32,077 nt of DNA, from positions 1 to 32,077 of the forward strand of contig JASMER010000003.1 in assembly GCA_030752195.1 (NCBI GenBank). The letters are read 5' to 3'. The translations under genes and the position numbers were made by a program. Shown piece by piece: positions 25,943 through 32,077 of this stretch; within the stretch, counting starts at the first letter, position 1, and every line of letters begins with the position of its first letter. The DNA is from Gammaproteobacteria bacterium (GTDB taxonomy: Bacteria; Pseudomonadota; Gammaproteobacteria; Pseudomonadales; Pseudohongiellaceae). Under the pieces are notes generated by a model. It searched no databases and was not told the DNA's origin. It saw only the letters and a list, made by a program, of their open reading frames with translations.

Positions 25943-27739
25943 ATGACAACCCCAACCCATATACTGCAGCAAGTCTTTGGCTTCAGCGCCTTTCGTCAAC
26001 CACAGGACAAGATCATACAAACCCTGATTGCGGGTAATGATGCCCTGGTGCTGATGCCAACCGGCGGAGGCAAATCCCTGTGCTATCAGATACCTGCGCT
26101 GGCCAGGGACGGCTGCGGCATTGTCATCTCTCCCTTGATCGCCCTGATGCAGGATCAGGTTGATGCGATGCGGCTGTTGGGCGTCAAAGCCGCATTTCTC
26201 AATTCGACTCAGTCAGCAGACGAGGTCAGAGCCATCGAACAGCAGCTCATCGAAGGGGTTATCGACCTTCTGTATATCGCGCCCGAACGGCTGACTCAGG
26301 CGCGCACTCTCCATTTGCTGAAAGAGGCTAAACTGGCGCTGTTTGCGATCGACGAGGCGCACTGCGTGTCCCAGTGGGGGCACGATTTTCGCGCAGACTA
26401 TCTGCAGCTCAACCTGCTGCACGAGATTTTCCCCGCAGTGCCGCGTATCGCTCTGACCGCCACCGCCGACGCCAGGACTCGGGAGGAGATCGTCAGCCGT
26501 CTTCAGTTAGACGACGCTGAGAAATTCATTGCCGGTTTTGATCGCCCGAACATCCGTTACCGAATTGGCGTAAAACATAACGCTAGGCAGCAACTGTTGA
26601 AGTTTCTAAAGTCTGAGCATCAGGGTGATTCTGGCATTGTCTATTGCCTTTCCCGCAACAAGACCGAAGACATCGCCGCCTGGCTCAGTGAGCAGGGCTT
26701 CAACGCTTATTCCTATCATGCTGGCCTGAGCGCGGAGTTGCGTTCTGCCCATCAGGCTCTGTTTCTCCGGAATGAGGCTGTCATTATCGTGGCCACCATC
26801 GCCTTCGGCATGGGAATCGACAAACCGGACGTTCGGTTTGTCGCTCATCTTGATTTGCCAAAGACCCTAGAGTCCTACTATCAGGAAACCGGCCGGGCCG
26901 GCCGCGACGGCGAGCCGGCAACAGCATGGATGATCTATGGATTGCAGGACGTCATCAAACTGCGCCAAATGATGGCCAATTCTGAAGGCAATGAACATCA
27001 CAAACGGGCCGAGCAGCATCGACTCAACGCCATGCTGGGATTGTGCGAAATCACGACCTGCAGGCGGCAGGCCCTGCTGTCCTATTTCGGCGAACATCGG
27101 AACCAGGCCTGCGGCAACTGTGACACCTGCCTCGACCCGCCTGAGACCTGGAACGGCTCAGAGGCCGCCCGCAAAGCGTTGAGCGCCGCCTTTCGCACAG
27201 AACAGCGTTTCGGCGTCAATCACTTGATTGAAGTTCTAAGAGGCACAAACAATGACAGAATTTTTCAGTATGGGCATCAGAAGCTGCCCGTTTACGGCAT
27301 TGGCCAGGATCTAAACAACAATCAGTGGCGATCTGTTTTCCGCCAGCTGGTGGCTCGCGGCTATATGAGTGTCGATCTGGAACGCTTTGGCGCCCTCCGG
27401 CTTGAAGAGAAATGCCGCCCCCTGCTGCGCGGGGAAGAAACCATTGCGCTGCGCAAAGACGTTCAGCCGACCGCTGCGAAGGCGCAGACCAAAGTTCAAC
27501 TGGCGCCGGAAGTTGACATTGCGCTGTGGGAAGCACTCCGGGAATGCCGTCGCGGCTACGCGGAAGAGCTGGGCGTCCCGCCTTACGTTGTGTTCCATGA
27601 TGCTACGCTGCAAGAGATGTGTTTGCGTCTGCCGCAGACCATGGAAGAGTTCAGTCAGCTGTCGGGCGTCGGAGAGCGAAAGCTGCAACGCTACGGCCCG
27701 GCGTTTGTGGGCGTTATAAACCAGCACCTGGCTGCCTGA
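25943..27739 (+). CDS. recQ: ATP-dependent DNA helicase RecQ
   Basis: VFGFSAFRQPQDKIIQTLIAGNDALVLMPTGGGKSLCYQIPAL; DEAHCVSQWGHDFR; SYYQETGRAGRDG; RQC Zn cysteines CRRQALLSYFG...CGNCDTC; HRDC-like C-terminus. Confidence 0.95.
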   Translation: MTTPTHILQQVFGFSAFRQPQDKIIQTLIAGNDALVLMPTGGGKSLCYQIPALARDGCGIVISPLIALMQDQVDAMRLLGVKAAFLNSTQSADEVRAIEQQLIEGVIDLLYIAPERLTQARTLHLLKEAKLALFAIDEAHCVSQWGHDFRADYLQLNLLHEIFPAVPRIALTATADARTREEIVSRLQLDDAEKFIAGFDRPNIRYRIGVKHNARQQLLKFLKSEHQGDSGIVYCLSRNKTEDIAAWLSEQGFNAYSYHAGLSAELRSAHQALFLRNEAVIIVATIAFGMGIDKPDVRFVAHLDLPKTLESYYQETGRAGRDGEPATAWMIYGLQDVIKLRQMMANSEGNEHHKRAEQHRLNAMLGLCEITTCRRQALLSYFGEHRNQACGNCDTCLDPPETWNGSEAARKALSAAFRTEQRFGVNHLIEVLRGTNNDRIFQYGHQKLPVYGIGQDLNNNQWRSVFRQLVARGYMSVDLERFGALRLEEKCRPLLRGEETIALRKDVQPTAAKAQTKVQLAPEVDIALWEALRECRRGYAEELGVPPYVVFHDATLQEMCLRLPQTMEEFSQLSGVGERKLQRYGPAFVGVINQHLAA

Positions 27740-27760
27740 TCACTAACATCGGAATCTTTA

Positions 27761-29671
27761 ATGTCGCTACTTCGCCTCGACAAAGTATCACTGAACTTCG
27801 GCACACACATCTTGCTGGATGAGATTGATTTTCAGATCGCCAAAGGCCAGCGAATTGGCCTGCTGGGCCGCAACGGCGCCGGCAAAACGACCCTCATGAG
27901 GATCGTTGCGGGATCTGCCCAGCCTGATGGGGGTGAACGCTGGATTCGGCCTGGTACGGCTGTTGCCTGGCTGGAGCAGTCCCTACCGGAAGCAGGCAGT
28001 GAGACCGTTTACGACTTGGTGGCAGACGGGCTGTCTGATGTCGGCGACCTATTGAAGCGATACCACCATCTGACATCACTCGGCGATGCCGCCAGCTTCG
28101 CCGAGCTAGAACAGATTCAGGCAAAGCTGGAACTTAATGACGGCTGGAATCTTAGCACTAAAGTGGACACGATCATTGATCGCCTTCAGTTACCGGCGGG
28201 CGAGGTTATGAGCAACCTGTCCGGCGGCTGGCGCAAGCGCGTCGCTCTGGCAAGAGCGTTGGTCAAAGAACCGGAAATCCTGCTGTTGGATGAGCCGACA
28301 AACCACCTGGATATTCCTGCCATTGAGTGGCTTGAGCAGGCGCTTCAGGAATTTACCGGGGCGTTGCTGTTGGTGACCCACGACCGCCATTTCCTTGAAA
28401 AAGTGGTTAATGAGATTGCCGAAATCGATCGTGGCAAGCTGCATCAATTCGCCGGCACTTATACGCGCTTTCTGCGTTTCAGAGAGGAACAGCTCGCGGC
28501 GGAGGAGTCCGCCAACAAACTCTTTGATCGGAAACTCGCCGAGGAAGAAGTCTGGATCCGACAGGGAATCAAGGCCCGGCGGACACGCAATGAAGGGCGT
28601 GTTCGAGCGCTCAAAGCGATGCGCGATGAACGGAGACAAAGGCGAAGTCAGCAGGGTAAAGCCAGCTTCGAAGCCAGCCAGGGAGAGCGATCAGGCAAAC
28701 TTGTTGTCGAGTTAACCCGCGTATCACACCGCTTTGATACCAAAGAAATCATCAAAAATTTGTCGGCGACCGTCATGCGAGGTGACCGGATCGGATTGAT
28801 CGGAGTTAATGGCGCAGGTAAATCGACTCTGCTTAAACTTATATTGGGCAAACTCACGCCCAGTGAGGGCAGCGTCAAGTTGGGCACGAAACTGGAAATC
28901 GCCTATTTCGATCAGCTTCGGGAACATCTCGATCCGGAGAAGGACCTGATCGATAACGTTTGTGGCGGGCAGGACTTCATCGAAATAAACGGCAAGCGAA
29001 AGCACGCCATCACCTACCTCAACGACTTCCTGTTCACGCCTGACCGGGTACGCACGCCGGCCGGAGCACTCAGCGGTGGCGAGCAGAACAGAGCAATTAT
29101 GGCCAAGCTGTTCAGCAAACCCGCTAACATCCTCGTGCTGGATGAACCCACCAATGACCTGGATATTGAAACTCTGGAGTTGCTGGAAGACATTCTGATT
29201 TCCTTTGAAGGCACCGTTCTGATGGTGAGCCATGACAGACAGTTCATGGACAATACCGTGACCAGCGTGATGGTATTCACCGGCGGCGGCAGCATCGAAA
29301 CACATGTCGGTGGTTACACCGACTGGACCCGCGGAGGAGGATCGTTGCAGCACATTCAGGATCAAGAAAATTTAGCATCTAGACCGAACACCCTAGTAGC
29401 GTCAGACACGGGCGGTAAGCGCAGTCCGCAGCAGATGCAGGCGGAACGGAAAAATGCCAACAAGAAGAAAAAAGAGCTTGAACGGCTGATGAGACAAATC
29501 GACAAGCTCGAGAGCCAAGCGCAGAAACTGGAAGCAGAGATGGCAGCAGAGGGCTTTTATGATGGTGATCAGTCTGACGTTGAGGCTGTACTTAAAAAGA
29601 TGGAGGAAAATCGTCTCGAGTTGAATGCGGCCTATGAGGCTTGGGAGATCCTGGAGCAAGACGAAGACTGA
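27761..29671 (+). CDS. uup: ABC-F family ATP-binding protein Uup
   Basis: Two ABC domains (GLLGRNGAGKTTLMR, NLSGGWRKRVALARALV; GLIGVNGAGKSTLLK, ALSGGEQNRAIMAKL), no TM segment, charged C-terminal coiled coil typical of Uup. Confidence 0.93.
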   Translation: MSLLRLDKVSLNFGTHILLDEIDFQIAKGQRIGLLGRNGAGKTTLMRIVAGSAQPDGGERWIRPGTAVAWLEQSLPEAGSETVYDLVADGLSDVGDLLKRYHHLTSLGDAASFAELEQIQAKLELNDGWNLSTKVDTIIDRLQLPAGEVMSNLSGGWRKRVALARALVKEPEILLLDEPTNHLDIPAIEWLEQALQEFTGALLLVTHDRHFLEKVVNEIAEIDRGKLHQFAGTYTRFLRFREEQLAAEESANKLFDRKLAEEEVWIRQGIKARRTRNEGRVRALKAMRDERRQRRSQQGKASFEASQGERSGKLVVELTRVSHRFDTKEIIKNLSATVMRGDRIGLIGVNGAGKSTLLKLILGKLTPSEGSVKLGTKLEIAYFDQLREHLDPEKDLIDNVCGGQDFIEINGKRKHAITYLNDFLFTPDRVRTPAGALSGGEQNRAIMAKLFSKPANILVLDEPTNDLDIETLELLEDILISFEGTVLMVSHDRQFMDNTVTSVMVFTGGGSIETHVGGYTDWTRGGGSLQHIQDQENLASRPNTLVASDTGGKRSPQQMQAERKNANKKKKELERLMRQIDKLESQAQKLEAEMAAEGFYDGDQSDVEAVLKKMEENRLELNAAYEAWEILEQDED

Positions 29672-29882
29672 ACAGTGCTGAAACGAGCCAGCGAATCAAC
29701 ATTCATGACATGGTCTACCCTCTCTGACTGCAGAAACGGATCCCGGGCCGGGAAATCGGACTGCCTCTCTTTATTGGCTTTTTTGCGGTACCAGGACAAA
29801 AAATAGGGGCTAGCGGCCTACAATCGCAGCCGAATCTGTTATGGTTCGCGCTTCGTGTTTATAAAGCCAGACTCTGACATCC

Positions 29883-32036
29883 ATGCGACCGCTTTATTTT
29901 CCGAGTTTCGTAAAAATATTAACCGGCATGATGGCGCTCAGATGCCTGCTGCTTGCACCTGCAGCAATCAGCCAGCAGGCTCCGGAAATCGTAGCACCTT
30001 TGGCCGGGACGGACAGCGGCGAGCGCAACAGCACAGTAGACCTCGGCACGGCAAATTCAACAGTCGTCTACGAGTCCGGGTTCTTTGATCAGTACAATCC
30101 CATCACTGCCAGCGACATGCTGGACCGAATACCCGGCGTCAATGTTTTCGGCGGGAATCGCGGTGGCGGTGGCCGCGGTCTGGGCACCGGAGGCAATATC
30201 CTCATCAACGGACAGAGGATCGCGGGCAAGGACAACTCAGCGCGAGATCAGTTGGATCGTATTACTGCCGCCGAAGTCGAGCGCATCGAAATCATCAGGG
30301 ACACCTCCGGGGAGCTGAACGTGAGGGGCGCTGGTGAGGTCATCAACATCATTCTTCTGGCGGTGCCCTCACGGTCGAGCACTCAGGTAGAGCTCGTTCA
30401 GCGCCTCAATCACGACGACACCTATGAGATAGGCGGCAGCATCGGCTGGTCTATGCAAATCGCCAACTTTCAAGCACTGGTCAATGCTGAATCGAGACCT
30501 AACTACGAAAACCGTGACAACAGGGAAGTTCGGGTAACCCCCGGCGGTGAAGTGTTGGGCACGCTGTTTGAAGAGAATATTCGCGATCAGGATCGGCGAT
30601 CCCTGAGCACCAACATGAGCTATGGCCTGGGTGCCCACCGCATGCAACTCAATGCCCAACTTCAGCAGGGCGATTTCCCGCGCGCTATCCAAAGAGATTT
30701 CGTCGACTTTGTCGACGATGTGGGCATTGAAAGTGTCCAGGAGGAACGGATAGATAACGACGAAAGTAACTGGGAAGTCGGCGGCGACTATGAATACAGC
30801 TTCGCCAAAAGCTCCCGGCTGGCCGTGCTGTTTGTCACCAACAACGAAATTCGCAACTCGATCAGAGAGCGGTTCATAGCAGACCCTTCCACTGAGCCGC
30901 TGTCCAAAAATCTGTTCATTGATTCTCAGCGGGAGCGAAGCGAATTCATCGTTCAGTCGAACTATAATTTTTCACTGAGCGCAGAGCAATCTGTCCGGAT
31001 AGGCTTTGAGCGGGCTATCACGGAGTTGGATTCAGCTCTTTTCATAGCCAGTCCTTTCGGTACCGAGCCGGCGTCAGATCAGTATGGTAGTCTGTCATTG
31101 TTGCCTTCAGCCTCTAACGCAGGAACGAGTGTAAAGGAAACCCGCTATGAAGGTTTCGCTTTCCACAACTGGACAATTAACGACAAAAGCTCACTCGAAA
31201 GCAGCGTCGTCTATGAAAGCTCGGAAATTGCCCAGACCGGTGAGGTCAGCAAAACCCGTGACTTCCAGTTCTGGCGCCCGACTTTTGACTATCGCTATAA
31301 CTTTGCTGACAACTTCCGATTTCGCGGGACTGTACGCCGGAATGTCTCCCAGCTGAGCTTCTCGGCATTCGCAGCAACTGCAAATGATGAAGACCGTGAT
31401 ATTGACGGCTTTGCCGGGAATCCGGAGCTCGAGCCCGAAACCAGCTGGTCTTACGAAGGAGAGCTGGAGTATCGCCTGCCCAATGATGCGGGTGTGCTGG
31501 CCACCAGCGTCTTCTACTCAGACATCGATAACAAGATTGGCCGGATCAATGCCACGGTTGATCCGGACAGACCGGTTTCTGCCACAGGAAACGTAGGACC
31601 GGCCAAGCAATACGGATGGTTCACGCGAGCCAGCCTGAGGCTGAATCAGTTTAATCTGCCAAACGCCATCGTCTCGGGCCGAATGGGTCTGTTTGATTCT
31701 GAGATACTTGACCCTTTTATAAATCAAAAAGTCAGGACCGGCGGCAGAGGATTTGCTAACCTGAATTTCAGACAGGACATTACCTCCATCAACCTGAGTT
31801 ATGGCATCGATTACAGCCACTCGGTATGGGGTGGTTACTACAACATCGACATCGTAACGCGAACGCGTAATGACCGACAGCGGTCTCTGGATCTGTTCGT
31901 GCAGAAAATCTGGTTCGATGACTGGGTGTTCAGACTGGAAACCGACAACACGCTCGACGCCATCGGCGCAGCGAGGCTGGAACCCTCTCGGGGGAGACGG
32001 CTGCAGGATTTACACCACCAATCGACCTGTCCATGA
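29883..32036 (+). CDS. TonB-dependent receptor (C-terminus atypical, possibly frameshifted)
   Basis: Plug domain: NPITASDMLDRIPGVNVFGGN...ILINGQRIAGKDNSARDQLDRITAAEVERIEIIRDTSGELNVRGAGEVINIIL; long beta-barrel region with RNVSQLSFSAFAATANDEDRDIDGFAGNPELEPETSWSYEGELEYR. No C-terminal aromatic beta-signal in this frame. Confidence 0.87.
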   Translation: MRPLYFPSFVKILTGMMALRCLLLAPAAISQQAPEIVAPLAGTDSGERNSTVDLGTANSTVVYESGFFDQYNPITASDMLDRIPGVNVFGGNRGGGGRGLGTGGNILINGQRIAGKDNSARDQLDRITAAEVERIEIIRDTSGELNVRGAGEVINIILLAVPSRSSTQVELVQRLNHDDTYEIGGSIGWSMQIANFQALVNAESRPNYENRDNREVRVTPGGEVLGTLFEENIRDQDRRSLSTNMSYGLGAHRMQLNAQLQQGDFPRAIQRDFVDFVDDVGIESVQEERIDNDESNWEVGGDYEYSFAKSSRLAVLFVTNNEIRNSIRERFIADPSTEPLSKNLFIDSQRERSEFIVQSNYNFSLSAEQSVRIGFERAITELDSALFIASPFGTEPASDQYGSLSLLPSASNAGTSVKETRYEGFAFHNWTINDKSSLESSVVYESSEIAQTGEVSKTRDFQFWRPTFDYRYNFADNFRFRGTVRRNVSQLSFSAFAATANDEDRDIDGFAGNPELEPETSWSYEGELEYRLPNDAGVLATSVFYSDIDNKIGRINATVDPDRPVSATGNVGPAKQYGWFTRASLRLNQFNLPNAIVSGRMGLFDSEILDPFINQKVRTGGRGFANLNFRQDITSINLSYGIDYSHSVWGGYYNIDIVTRTRNDRQRSLDLFVQKIWFDDWVFRLETDNTLDAIGAARLEPSRGRRLQDLHHQSTCP

Positions 32037-32077
32037 ATATTTATGCAGCCACCACCCCCTCCAGACCTCCCCCTTGT

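Noticed and set aside
28724-29365. 213-aa minus-strand ORF
   Set aside because: Lies wholly inside uup, whose two ABC domains are unambiguous.
1-32077. CRISPR arrays, tRNA/rRNA genes, transposases, integrases, phage or toxin-antitoxin genes
   Set aside because: Looked for repeated spacers, tRNA-like ends and mobile-element proteins in gaps and ORFs; none seen by eye. A tRNAscan/Infernal run would be needed to exclude small RNAs fully.

Overview
The window is 32 kb of densely packed bacterial chromosome. Codon usage and gene families look like a marine or environmental gammaproteobacterium; this taxonomic guess is inference only. I support 26 protein-coding genes and found no rRNA, tRNA, CRISPR array, transposase, integrase or phage gene. 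The left part (1-11.2 kb) is amino-acid/peptide metabolism: two class III aminotransferases, a YtcJ-like amidohydrolase, two APC permeases, a POT peptide transporter, an MBL-fold hydrolase and a flavin reductase-like protein. The centre (4.5-19.9 kb) holds secreted and redox genes: three paralogs of a poorly characterised secreted family (PDxxGVW ... GWWEGDTLVVETTNF ... two Cys), one DUF6152-like protein, a dienelactone hydrolase, a VOC protein, a Tat-exported sulfite-oxidase-like molybdoenzyme, a luciferase-like monooxygenase, and a cytochrome c fused to a PHM/DBM-like copper monooxygenase. The right part has a MaoC protein, a DDN-like anchored protein, a divergent cyclophilin with a repeat-bearing tail, a DUF1800/DUF1501 pair, RecQ, Uup (ABC-F) and a TonB-dependent receptor. 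Best candidates for new biology are the three-paralog + DUF6152 set with exactly two Cys per mature protein, the heme c-PHM fusion with its secreted partner, and the cyclophilin-like protein that lacks the catalytic Arg. No database search was run; family names come from motif recognition.
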